DNA of 33,789 bases from Methanospirillaceae archaeon (GTDB lineage Archaea; Halobacteriota; Methanomicrobia; Methanomicrobiales; Methanospirillaceae): assembly GCA_016926505.1 (NCBI GenBank), contig JAFGOM010000039.1:1-33789 (forward strand), read 5' to 3'. Both the position numbers and the translations under genes were made by a program. The notes under the pieces are model-generated. The model saw only the letters and a program-made list of their open reading frames with translations. It was not told the origin of the DNA and made no database searches. This document shows, piece after piece, positions 8,357 to 16,170 of the stretch; the stretch's first letter is position 1, and every line of letters begins with the position of its first letter.

Positions 8357-9934
8357 CTAATAAGAAAATTCTTTGTTGATATCCATATACTCAATGAGAT
8401 ATTGAGAAGGAATTTCTGAAAAAACCTTTCCGTTCCAGTATTCATCATCAACCCAGAGATTTTGAATGAACTCTGTCGATTCTAATCTCGAATCAGTCTC
8501 TATCTGCACATAAAATTTTTTTAGATATCTTTCAAGACTTAAATCTGATTTTTCCCATGATTTATAGAATCGATCTCTTAATGGTGAATTTATGATACGA
8601 AATAGTAATCCACTCAATTTACATGCCAGAATCATCTCTTCCTTGGTCATTGAAGATGTGGATAATATGAAATGGGGAGATCCTGATGAATAAGAAAGAT
8701 TGAATTTACACTTAAGTTTTTCCAAATCTGAGCCAGGTAATACCTGCAGGCGGTGAATATTAAGGATATGATCAGTGTCTTTAAAGAATGGAATTATTTT
8801 ATCAAGTCCGGTCATAAAGGACAAGTATGTTTCACCCGGTAGACCAAGTATGATGTCGAGTTTTATAACCAGGTTATTCTTATTAATCTCGTGCATAAAC
8901 GAACAAAACCGACTCCAATCTGTTTTGGGGCGCCCTACATTTCTTAATGCCTCCGGATTGAATGATTGGAGTCCGATACAATTTATTGCGATATAATCCT
9001 GAAGCATATCTGAATATAACTGGGCACGGTCTTTTGGGAGCAGATTCGAGGAATTGGATATTTTTTCTCGATCTTTTAACAGTGAAACCAAATATAGAAA
9101 TTCATTATCAACACTGTCATACGTGTACTCCCAATAGATCCAGGGAATGTGATGTCCTCTTGTTTTTAATTTGTGTAAATGCTTCACGATTTTTTTTGCT
9201 CGCGATAAATCTGAAGTGAAAATTGCATCAAAAATTCGGAGTGCAGTAATTTTTTTTTCGCAAATCAAAAAATCTAATTCTTGAAGCACTCTCTCTATTG
9301 AATAATATGATATTTGTCTGATATTTTTATGATACACACAATATTTACAACGGTATTTGCACCCTCTTTGAGTTTCTATAAACGCCTGTTGATATGCATA
9401 TAATCTATCTTCTATTATATTGTTAACGTATATTGATGGGATAATATCTAGATCTTTGATAGTTGTCAGATTAGATTCATATTCAATGTTACCATCCTTT
9501 AAATACGCAACTCCAGGTGGAAGGATTATATCGCCCTTTTCGATACTTATTATCAGATTACTGAACTTTTCCTCTCCTTCCCCGATAATATAAAAAACAT
9601 TTTCCTGGGAACAATTCAAATTTGATAATCTTTCAATAGTTATTTCAGGCCCTCCAAAAATGTGGATTAATTCACTTTCGGCAAGAGATGTAAGTGTTTC
9701 AAATATTTGATCAATTAATGAGATATTCCATACATAACAACTATAACTGATAATATCAGGGGCCAATTTTTTTATTTCTGTAATAATCTGATCAGGTTTT
9801 AATGCATCTGGAAAATTTAAAATTTTAGTTTCATGGTTTGATGATTGTGAGAGATATCCCTTGAGAAGATAAGAAGACAATAAGTATCTTGCCATGGTGT
9901 TTTGAGGATAGATGTTTAAAAAGAGGATTTTCAT
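8357..9934 (-). CDS. B12-binding-domain radical SAM protein
   Basis: The 525-residue product begins with a cobalamin-binding-type Rossmann region (KILFLNIYPQNT, then HIFGGPEITIERL near residue 92). A radical SAM core follows with the [4Fe-4S] motif C192-x3-C196-x2-C199 and a KLDIILGLPGET strand near residue 360. Class B enzymes of this kind perform methylations or ring rearrangements on unactivated carbons. A canonical DxHxxG B12 ligand is not seen, as in many BchE-like members. It is first in the string that leads to the ACP genes, after about 100 bp of noncoding DNA. It may C-methylate or rearrange the sugar or the carrier-bound acyl unit; the substrate is unknown. Confidence 0.83.
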   Translation of the reverse strand: MKILFLNIYPQNTMARYLLSSYLLKGYLSQSSNHETKILNFPDALKPDQIITEIKKLAPDIISYSCYVWNISLIDQIFETLTSLAESELIHIFGGPEITIERLSNLNCSQENVFYIIGEGEEKFSNLIISIEKGDIILPPGVAYLKDGNIEYESNLTTIKDLDIIPSIYVNNIIEDRLYAYQQAFIETQRGCKYRCKYCVYHKNIRQISYYSIERVLQELDFLICEKKITALRIFDAIFTSDLSRAKKIVKHLHKLKTRGHHIPWIYWEYTYDSVDNEFLYLVSLLKDREKISNSSNLLPKDRAQLYSDMLQDYIAINCIGLQSFNPEALRNVGRPKTDWSRFCSFMHEINKNNLVIKLDIILGLPGETYLSFMTGLDKIIPFFKDTDHILNIHRLQVLPGSDLEKLKCKFNLSYSSGSPHFILSTSSMTKEEMILACKLSGLLFRIINSPLRDRFYKSWEKSDLSLERYLKKFYVQIETDSRLESTEFIQNLWVDDEYWNGKVFSEIPSQYLIEYMDINKEFSY

Positions 9935-10037
9935 AAGTAATCAATATTTTAAATTCAAGTGAGTGTTATGTATGCAATACAAATAACCATTTTCAGATTA
10001 ATTCAATTTCTCTTCATTGTGAGTAATTTCTTATTGC

Positions 10038-11195
10038 TCATAAAAAATTAGTCACAATTTTCTCAAATATTGATATTACATAGTTAATTTCTTTAGAATT
10101 CATCCCTGAATAGATTGGAAAACGCAAAATCCGTCGACTTATCTCGTCTGTGATGGGAATTGATGTTTGATCTCCTCTTTCTTTCTTGCCTTGTGGTGAT
10201 GAATGTAATGGCATATAATGAAAAACAGCATGGATTTTATCTTTTTTTAACCTGTCCATGATGATGTCTCTTACTATTAGATCCCGGAATAAAATATAAA
10301 AAATATGGGCATTATGTTCGGCGTAATCGGGGATTACCGGTAACCTGATCATACCCGACTCCTCAAAAGGTTTTAGCTGAGTATAATAATCATTCCATAT
10401 CTCCATCCTCCTCTGGTTCATCTCATCCATTGCTTCAAGCTGAGCGTACAAAAACGCTGCTAATATATCACTTTGCACATAACTGGATCCGACATCCACC
10501 CAGGTATACTTATCAACCTGACCACGGTGAAACTTACTCCGGTCAGTTCCTTTCTCCCGTATAATCTCAGCCCGTTCAATCAGTTCCTGGTCATCGCGGT
10601 TGATAACGAGGGCTCCTCCCTCACCACAGGTAATATTCTTTGTTTCATGGAAACTATAGCACCCAAAATCCCCTATAGTCCCAAGATGTCTCTCCTTGTA
10701 TCTCGCCCCGACTCCTTGGGCAGCATCTTCCACAACCCATAAACCATGCCTCTTCGCAATCGACATGATCTCATCCATGGCACAGGAAACACCTGCGTAA
10801 TGGACCGAGTAAATAGCCTTTGTCCGTGGGGTTATTGCCTCTTCTATCTTTGTCGGATCGATATTGAGTGTATCCGGGTCGATATCCACAAAAACTGGCC
10901 TTCCTCTAGCAATTACTACCGGGTTCGCGGTGGAAACAAAGGTGAAGGAAGGCATGATCACTTCATCTCCGGGCTGTATATTAATGAGACGAGTAGCCAT
11001 CTCAAGGGCACTCGTACATGATGTAGTAAGAAGAACCTTACGTGCCACGAACTTCTCCTCCATTAATTGTTCGCACTTCTTTCCGTAAGGTCCGTCACCA
11101 CTTATTTGTGCTCCGTTCTGGATATTTGCCAGGATATCGTTGATATATTTTTGTTCATTTCCGGTTAGATAAGGACGTGCAAAAGGAATTTTCAT
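10038..11195 (-). CDS. wecE: dTDP-4-amino-4,6-dideoxygalactose transaminase (WecE/RffA type)
   Basis: The 385-residue PLP enzyme of the DegT/DnrJ/EryC1/StrS family has VVEDAAQ with Asp157 contacting the PLP ring and SFHETKNITCGEGGAL with Lys186 as the Schiff-base lysine. The FHETKN motif is typical of WecE/RffA, which aminates dTDP-4-keto-6-deoxyglucose to dTDP-4-amino-4,6-dideoxygalactose using glutamate. The partners rmlA and rmlB are in the same operon; rmlC and rmlD are absent from the window, so the 4-keto intermediate is more likely to flow to the amino sugar than to rhamnose. It overlaps rmlA by 4 nt. Base composition is richer in G+C than the genes that follow it. Confidence 0.88.
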   Translation of the reverse strand: MKIPFARPYLTGNEQKYINDILANIQNGAQISGDGPYGKKCEQLMEEKFVARKVLLTTSCTSALEMATRLINIQPGDEVIMPSFTFVSTANPVVIARGRPVFVDIDPDTLNIDPTKIEEAITPRTKAIYSVHYAGVSCAMDEIMSIAKRHGLWVVEDAAQGVGARYKERHLGTIGDFGCYSFHETKNITCGEGGALVINRDDQELIERAEIIREKGTDRSKFHRGQVDKYTWVDVGSSYVQSDILAAFLYAQLEAMDEMNQRRMEIWNDYYTQLKPFEESGMIRLPVIPDYAEHNAHIFYILFRDLIVRDIIMDRLKKDKIHAVFHYMPLHSSPQGKKERGDQTSIPITDEISRRILRFPIYSGMNSKEINYVISIFEKIVTNFL

Positions 11196-11932
11196 AAAGA
11201 ATTCTCTATTATATTATCCCGTGAGAGCATAAGCTCATTTGCATATACCAGGGATTCAAATGTTCCGGCATCAGTCCAGTCTCCCTCAATGAAATCATAG
11301 GTCATCGTATTCTGTTCCACGTACCAGTTGTTGACGGAGGTGATCTCAAGTTCTCCACGTGCAGAGGGTCTGAGACTCTGAATTACATCAAACACATGAG
11401 AATCATACATATACACCCCGATTACTGCATAATCGCTTTTAGGGGTTTCCGGTTTTTCTTCAATCTGTATGATCATTTTGTTCCGCTCATCCAGCGCCGC
11501 CACACCGAACCGTTCCGGATCTCCAACGCGTTTTAACAAAATCTTCGCACCAATAGATTGTTTCTTGAAAGTGTCCACATATTTCCGGATACTATGCGTG
11601 AGGATATTATCTCCAAGAATGACGACAAGCCTGTCGCCATTTGCAAATACATTCGCAAGCGCAAGGGCATCTGCAATTCCTCCTGCTTTCTCCTGCACCC
11701 TGAATGTAAAATTGCAATCAAAATCAGAGCCACTTCCAAGCAATCGGACAATTTCTCCCATGTGATCTTTTCCGGTAACAACAAGGATATCAGTAATCCC
11801 CGCAGAGAGTAATTGCCGAATAGGATTGAAGATCATCGGTTCTTTTCCTACAGGTAGTAGATGCTTATTTGTCACCTTGGTGAGAGGGTATAACCGCGTA
11901 CCGGTTCCACCCGCGAGTATGACACCTTTCAT
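11192..11932 (-). CDS. rmlA: glucose-1-phosphate thymidylyltransferase
   Basis: The 246-residue nucleotidyltransferase starts MKGVILAGGTGTRLYPLT, the RmlA/RfbA signature with the catalytic loop at residues 8-18, followed by the NKHLLPVGKEPMI and ILGDNIL motifs and EGDWTDAGTFESL near the C-terminus. It joins dTTP and glucose-1-phosphate to give dTDP-glucose for RmlB. It is shorter than the common roughly 290-residue enterobacterial enzymes, missing part of the C-terminal allosteric region, as in many archaeal copies. An AAGGAG ribosome site precedes the ATG. It lies 4 nt after the methyltransferase gene and overlaps wecE by 4 nt. Confidence 0.9.
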   Translation of the reverse strand: MKGVILAGGTGTRLYPLTKVTNKHLLPVGKEPMIFNPIRQLLSAGITDILVVTGKDHMGEIVRLLGSGSDFDCNFTFRVQEKAGGIADALALANVFANGDRLVVILGDNILTHSIRKYVDTFKKQSIGAKILLKRVGDPERFGVAALDERNKMIIQIEEKPETPKSDYAVIGVYMYDSHVFDVIQSLRPSARGELEITSVNNWYVEQNTMTYDFIEGDWTDAGTFESLVYANELMLSRDNIIENSL

Positions 11933-11936
11933 GGCA

Positions 11937-12845
11937 TCACGGCTCCTTTACTGCAATACAGAGTAAACTGCTACCGAATGGCAAGGCGATTGTATTAATA
12001 AGGGGCACTTCCAAGCTGAAAATAAGAAAAAACATGGAATTAATGATTCCATTGGGCTGCAATTCACTCATGGCATCTTTTTGAATCTGCTTCTTAACAT
12101 TCTCATCATTCATATTCCCTGTTCGCAATGATATTTTTCGTGCGAGAAGAATGAACGGATAGAGGAGTGTCATAAAATAACTTATTTTTTTCACCTTAAA
12201 TCCATTATCTTCAATTTTTTCTCGCAATTCCTGTAGAGAATATCTTCGCTTGTGTTCCGCATAGATATCCATCGCAGACCACAAATGTCGATCAGCCGGA
12301 ACTGTAATAAAAAGAATGCCATCCGGTTTCAGAGCGGCATGCATATTTTTCAGGATGGCGACATCATCATTAATATGCTCAAGGACATCAAAAGCACAAA
12401 TTGCGTCAAATTCTTCAATAAAAATCTGGTCTGACAGATTACATTGGTAGTAATAATCTCCCGCATCCCTCTCCTTACAGAATCGTAGCGCAGCAAAAAA
12501 CAGATCTGCGCACTCAACATGATATCCCATTTTTTTCAGGTACCGTGAAACATATCCGGTACCGCATCCTACTTCTAGAATACACGACTGCAAAGATAAG
12601 TATCGGGTAATTACATTTCCGATGATTTTGTTCCGGACCTTGAACCAGAAATTTTTTTCTTCTGACTGATACAAAATTTCAAACCCATTATCGGGAAAGT
12701 ACTGCTCTTCGTGAAGCGTATTTCCGGTTAATTGAATTATCCCGTCTTTACTCGAATACGTTTTGCCGCAATTCTGACAGAGATACTGCATAGCTTCCCT
12801 CAACAATGGATTTTTACATATGGGGCAGAGGAGCAATAAAATCAC
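11937..12845 (-). CDS. SAM-dependent methyltransferase with N-terminal zinc ribbon
   Basis: The 302-residue product starts at a GTG that overlaps the rmlB stop (GTGA). Four cysteines in two CxxC pairs (C7/C10 and C23/C26) form a Trm112-like zinc ribbon. A class I methyltransferase domain follows with ILEVGCGTGYVSRYL, FDAICAFDVLEHI and LKPDGILFITVPAD. The C-terminal part carries hydrophobic stretches (MTLLYPFILLA and MFFLIFSLEVPLINTIALPFG) that could touch the membrane or a lipid-linked substrate. Location between rmlB and rmlA points to methylation of a dTDP-derived sugar or a lipid-linked glycan; the target atom cannot be predicted. Confidence 0.8.
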   Translation of the reverse strand: MILLLLCPICKNPLLREAMQYLCQNCGKTYSSKDGIIQLTGNTLHEEQYFPDNGFEILYQSEEKNFWFKVRNKIIGNVITRYLSLQSCILEVGCGTGYVSRYLKKMGYHVECADLFFAALRFCKERDAGDYYYQCNLSDQIFIEEFDAICAFDVLEHINDDVAILKNMHAALKPDGILFITVPADRHLWSAMDIYAEHKRRYSLQELREKIEDNGFKVKKISYFMTLLYPFILLARKISLRTGNMNDENVKKQIQKDAMSELQPNGIINSMFFLIFSLEVPLINTIALPFGSSLLCIAVKEP

Positions 12846-13891
12846 AACTGAAAACTATTACCATACAAATTCTGGTAATACAAGAAATAGTCTTTTGTAA
12901 TTATTGAATTCAACCAATCAGGGTGTAAAAGATACCACCTGATAGTATTTATCATTCCGGATTCAAAGGAAATAGATGGTTTCCAATGCAGTTCTTTTTG
13001 GATTTTATTTGAATTAATTGCATAGCGCTGATCGTGGCCTTTACGATCTTTGACATAGGAAATAAGGTCATCTGAAACCTTCAAATCCTGATGTAAATCT
13101 GTAATAATCTGAATGATCAATTTCACAATCTCAATATTGGATCGTTCATTATTTGCACCAACATTGTAGATCTCTCCAGGAATACCTTTATGGAGAACCA
13201 GATCGATCGCAGCACAATGATCGTCCACATGGATCCAGTCCCGGATATTCAGACCATCCCCATATATTGGAATTTTTTTCCCGCTTAGGCAGTTGAGAAT
13301 TGTAAGGGGGATCAATTTCTCTGGGAATTGATATGGGCCATAGTTGTTTGAACTCCGAGTGATATTTATCGGCAGATTGAATGTGTGAAAATATGCCTGT
13401 GTCAGCAAATCAGCGCTGGCTTTGCTTGCAGAGTATGGGCTGCGGGGATCAAGTGACGTGGTTTCTGTGAATGCACCCGTTTTTCCAAGTGAACCATAGA
13501 CTTCATCGGTGGAGATCTGGAGATATTTTTTTACACCCTGTTTTAATGAAACCTCCAATAAGTTCAGAACTCCCAAAACATTCGACGTAAAAAAAATATT
13601 CGGATTGAGGATGCTTCGGTCAACATGTGACTCTGCTGCAAAATTGATTATGTAATCCATGTGAAATTGATCGAATGCATTTTCAATATTTTTTTTATCG
13701 CAAATGTCCCCTCTGAAAAAAATATAACGTGGATCCTTTTCAATATCGGATAAATTATTGAGATTTCCGGCATAAGTCAACTTATCAAAATTGATAATTC
13801 TAATATCTTGATAACGGTTTAAGAGATAGCGGATGAAGTTACTACCGATAAAACCTGCGCCACCGGTTACGAAATAGTTATTAAGAGTCAT
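12842..13891 (-). CDS. rmlB: dTDP-glucose 4,6-dehydratase
   Basis: The 349-residue extended SDR has TGGAGFIGS near residue 9 (NAD binding), the dehydratase signature STDEVYG (127-133, with Asp and Glu acting in water elimination) and YSASK (Tyr153 and Lys157). It converts dTDP-glucose to dTDP-4-keto-6-deoxyglucose. The ATG at 13891 is preferred. An in-frame TTG at 13903 would run into the remnant of the upstream ABC ATPase. No good ribosome site is seen for either. The gene therefore sits directly at the broken edge of the old transport gene, which suggests that the dTDP module was joined here by recombination. Confidence 0.92.
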   Translation of the reverse strand: MTLNNYFVTGGAGFIGSNFIRYLLNRYQDIRIINFDKLTYAGNLNNLSDIEKDPRYIFFRGDICDKKNIENAFDQFHMDYIINFAAESHVDRSILNPNIFFTSNVLGVLNLLEVSLKQGVKKYLQISTDEVYGSLGKTGAFTETTSLDPRSPYSASKASADLLTQAYFHTFNLPINITRSSNNYGPYQFPEKLIPLTILNCLSGKKIPIYGDGLNIRDWIHVDDHCAAIDLVLHKGIPGEIYNVGANNERSNIEIVKLIIQIITDLHQDLKVSDDLISYVKDRKGHDQRYAINSNKIQKELHWKPSISFESGMINTIRWYLLHPDWLNSIITKDYFLYYQNLYGNSFQL

Positions 13892-13901
13892 TTTTTGATT
13901 C

Positions 13902-14190
13902 AATTAGAAATGTTATTCTAGATCCATTGCGACCCGATGATGCACACAATTTCTCCTGATCTATCATAGAATGTGAAATTCCTTGATGCACAAAACCATC
14001 ACATCATTGATATATTTAAATGTTCATGATGGATTGCATCTTTCTTGGCGTCGGGATCATCTCTTCCCCTAAATCGTGCCCATTTGCTCTGTAGATCGTG
14101 GGATAAAGTTTTATGACCAATTACTCCCAGCTGGTACTCTTTGGATACATGCTCCACTCTGATAACTACATCATCCATAATACACCCCAC
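13902..14190 (-). pseudogene. decayed Wzt-like ABC transporter ATPase (5' remnant)
   Basis: The first 63 codons, from a GTG at 14190 (or ATG at 14178), read VVIRVEHVSKEYQLG and FRGRDDPDA. This is the normal start of O-antigen/teichoic-acid export ATPases. A TGA at 13999-14001 stops it. Beyond the stop the same frame continues with recognisable SGEIVCIIG at 13933-13959. After a one-base frameshift at 13932 it continues with RNGSRITFLI at 13902-13931, which is a damaged Walker A loop (compare RNGSGKSTLLKI). The remaining two thirds of the ATPase is gone and rmlB begins. Stop, frameshift, lost Gly-Lys-Ser and truncation together mark a dead gene. The intact permease lies 3 nt upstream. Confidence 0.85.
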
Positions 14191-14193
14191 TGA

Positions 14194-15051
14194 CTAAACC
14201 GTATCCATAAATGTCTTTTCAACACGACTAAAAAACATAATACCAACTATCAGAATCAATACTGTCACTCCCGCACTCAAAATAAGCATCCAGGGCTGAA
14301 TCGCCCCACTTCCTAAAAATGCATACCGAAATGTCTCAATTATGGCAGTCATAGGATTAAATGCAAAGAGCCATTGCCATTTTAGTGGAATTTGAGATAG
14401 TGGGTAGACTATGGGTGTTGCATACATCCAGAGCTGGACACCAAATCCGAGCGCCATTGCCAGATCCCGATATTTTGTTGTCATACTTGAGATAAGAATA
14501 CCCATACCAAGTCCAAGGGTCGCCATTTGAACCAGAAGAAACGGTGTAAGTAGTACCCAGACTGTAGGATGAATGGGAGCTCCCACAAGAAAAAAATAGA
14601 GAATGAATGCCAGAAACATCCCAAATTGAATAAAAAAAGTGAGCAGATTCGTTATCACAACAGATATGGGAACTACAAGCCGAGGGAAATATACTTTGCC
14701 AAATATCCCGGCATTGGAAATGAACGTATTAGAGGTCTGGGTCATACAACTCGCAAAATAAGCCCAGCAAACAGTACCTGACATATAGAACAACATCGGA
14801 GGAAGTCCATCTGTTGGGATTTTTGCAATATTACTAAATATCACGGTAAAAACGATGGTGGTGAACAGAGGTTGTATTAAAAACCAAATCGGGCCAAGAA
14901 TTGTTTGTTTATAAACTGCAACAAAATCACGACGAACAAAGAGAAAGATGAGATCCCGATAACGCCAGAGTTCTGCAAGGTCTATGTTAAACCAACCACA
15001 TTGTGGACGGATTTCCATGGTCCAGATAACATCATCCTTATTAGTTCTCAA
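14194..15051 (-). CDS. ABC-2 type polysaccharide export permease (Wzm-like)
   Basis: The 285-residue membrane protein starts with a cytoplasmic amphipathic lead (GWFNIDLAELWRYRDLIFLFVRRDF) and YKQTILGPIWFLIQP, the hallmark of Wzm/TagG-family permeases. About six hydrophobic helices follow. With a Wzt ATPase such permeases move finished lipid-linked glycans across the membrane. I favour the TTG at 15051 because GAGG lies 7 nt upstream and the WxxxIxPxxGWF stretch is then complete; ATG at 15018 is the alternative. Its ATPase partner immediately downstream is a pseudogene, so the permease either works with an ATPase encoded elsewhere or is itself on the way out. No damage is seen in the permease. 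Confidence 0.9.
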   Translation of the reverse strand: MRTNKDDVIWTMEIRPQCGWFNIDLAELWRYRDLIFLFVRRDFVAVYKQTILGPIWFLIQPLFTTIVFTVIFSNIAKIPTDGLPPMLFYMSGTVCWAYFASCMTQTSNTFISNAGIFGKVYFPRLVVPISVVITNLLTFFIQFGMFLAFILYFFLVGAPIHPTVWVLLTPFLLVQMATLGLGMGILISSMTTKYRDLAMALGFGVQLWMYATPIVYPLSQIPLKWQWLFAFNPMTAIIETFRYAFLGSGAIQPWMLILSAGVTVLILIVGIMFFSRVEKTFMDTV

Positions 15052-15080
15052 TTATACCCTCTATACATTATTATGTTCCT

Positions 15081-15087
15081 TATTTAT
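15081..15087 (-). promoter_or_regulatory. candidate TATA box for the export permease
   Basis: On the minus strand this reads ATAAATA, about 30 nt before the TTG at 15051, within a 180-bp AT-rich noncoding stretch. Spacing fits an archaeal TATA box with a very short leader that still carries the GAGG ribosome site. No clear BRE is seen. Confidence 0.3.
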
Positions 15088-15231
15088 GGACAATACCGTA
15101 TTTGTATGTCACTCAACCCAGATGAACACCAGATATGATTACTTAAAAAGATCTAGATTCAGATTATTCATACAAGAGTAATGGTTTTCAATGATTCTCT
15201 ATTGATTTAGCATTGATAACACAATTAGATA

Positions 15232-16170
15232 TCACAAAAAATTACCATTAAACCATCCACTCACAATCTCTCTCAACCCCTCCTCTAGCCTAATCTCCGG
15301 CACAAATCCAAACACTTCGCGTATTCGAGAAATGTCAGCAAGCGATCTATGTATATCCCCAGGACGTGGAGGTAGATAGACCGGGCTCCCGATAAATCCA
15401 CAATCATCAGCAATAATCCAAAACAATTCATTGACACTCACCTCTCTTCCCCCGGCAACGTTACATATCCCGGTTACAGTTCCTTCCATTGCCATAATAT
15501 TGGCCCGTACCACATCATGAACCGAGATAAAATCCCGGGTCTGCGTGCCATCACCGTAAATAACCGGTTGTTCTCCGGAAATCATGGCACTGATAAATCT
15601 GGGTATGACTGCAGCATAATCGGAATTCGGATCCTGGCGTGGTCCATAGACATTGAAATACCTGAGAAATACCGACTCAAGACCGTAATTCTCATAAAAA
15701 ACCGATCCATAATACTCTCCGGCCAACTTTGCAACAGCATACGGCGAGAGCGGCCTGGGAACCATATCCTCCTTTTTCGGGAGCGCAGAATCATCTCCAT
15801 AGATAGCAGCAGATGATGCAGCAACAACCCTTCCGACACCGCAGTCCCGAGCGGCAAGCAGAACATTGAGTGTACCGGTGATGTTTACCTCGTTACAGGA
15901 TACCGGGTCCTCTATCGAACGCGGAACCGAGGCAAGCGCTGCTTGGTGGAAGATTCCATCGGCCCTGGTGCATATCCTCCGAAGAAGGCTTACGTCAGTG
16001 ATACTTCCCTCTATGAGGGTGACATGTGGATGAGTGGTTAAATGCCTGATATTCTGATTTCCATCTACCCGGGTATCAAGGATAACTACTTCATGGGTCT
16101 GAGCAAGGGCATCAGCAAGATGGGAGCCGATAAACCCAGCTCCCCCGGTGATGACATACTTTTTTTTCAT
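15232..16170 (-). CDS. NAD-dependent nucleotide-sugar epimerase (UDP-glucose/GlcNAc 4-epimerase type)
   Basis: The 312-residue extended SDR has GGAGFIGSH (residues 9-17) for NAD binding and YAVAK with Tyr144 and Lys148, preceded by an AASSAAIYG strand that supplies the catalytic Ser. RYFNVYGPRQDPNS and GDGTQTRDFI are typical of GalE/WbpP epimerases. It interconverts the C4 configuration of UDP-hexoses or UDP-N-acetylhexosamines; which one is not clear. It stands about 180 bp before the permease gene and probably has its own promoter. G+C content is higher than in the low-GC half of the glycan locus, closer to the core genome on the right. Confidence 0.85.
   Translation of the reverse strand: MKKKYVITGGAGFIGSHLADALAQTHEVVILDTRVDGNQNIRHLTTHPHVTLIEGSITDVSLLRRICTRADGIFHQAALASVPRSIEDPVSCNEVNITGTLNVLLAARDCGVGRVVAASSAAIYGDDSALPKKEDMVPRPLSPYAVAKLAGEYYGSVFYENYGLESVFLRYFNVYGPRQDPNSDYAAVIPRFISAMISGEQPVIYGDGTQTRDFISVHDVVRANIMAMEGTVTGICNVAGGREVSVNELFWIIADDCGFIGSPVYLPPRPGDIHRSLADISRIREVFGFVPEIRLEEGLREIVSGWFNGNFL

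Noticed and set aside
10473-11088. Several plus-strand frames over wecE
   Set aside because: Antisense to a clear aminotransferase with intact catalytic residues; composition is that of shadow frames.
15517-15866. Open frames on both strands within the epimerase gene
   Set aside because: They are shadows of the real epimerase reading frame and have no protein-family features.
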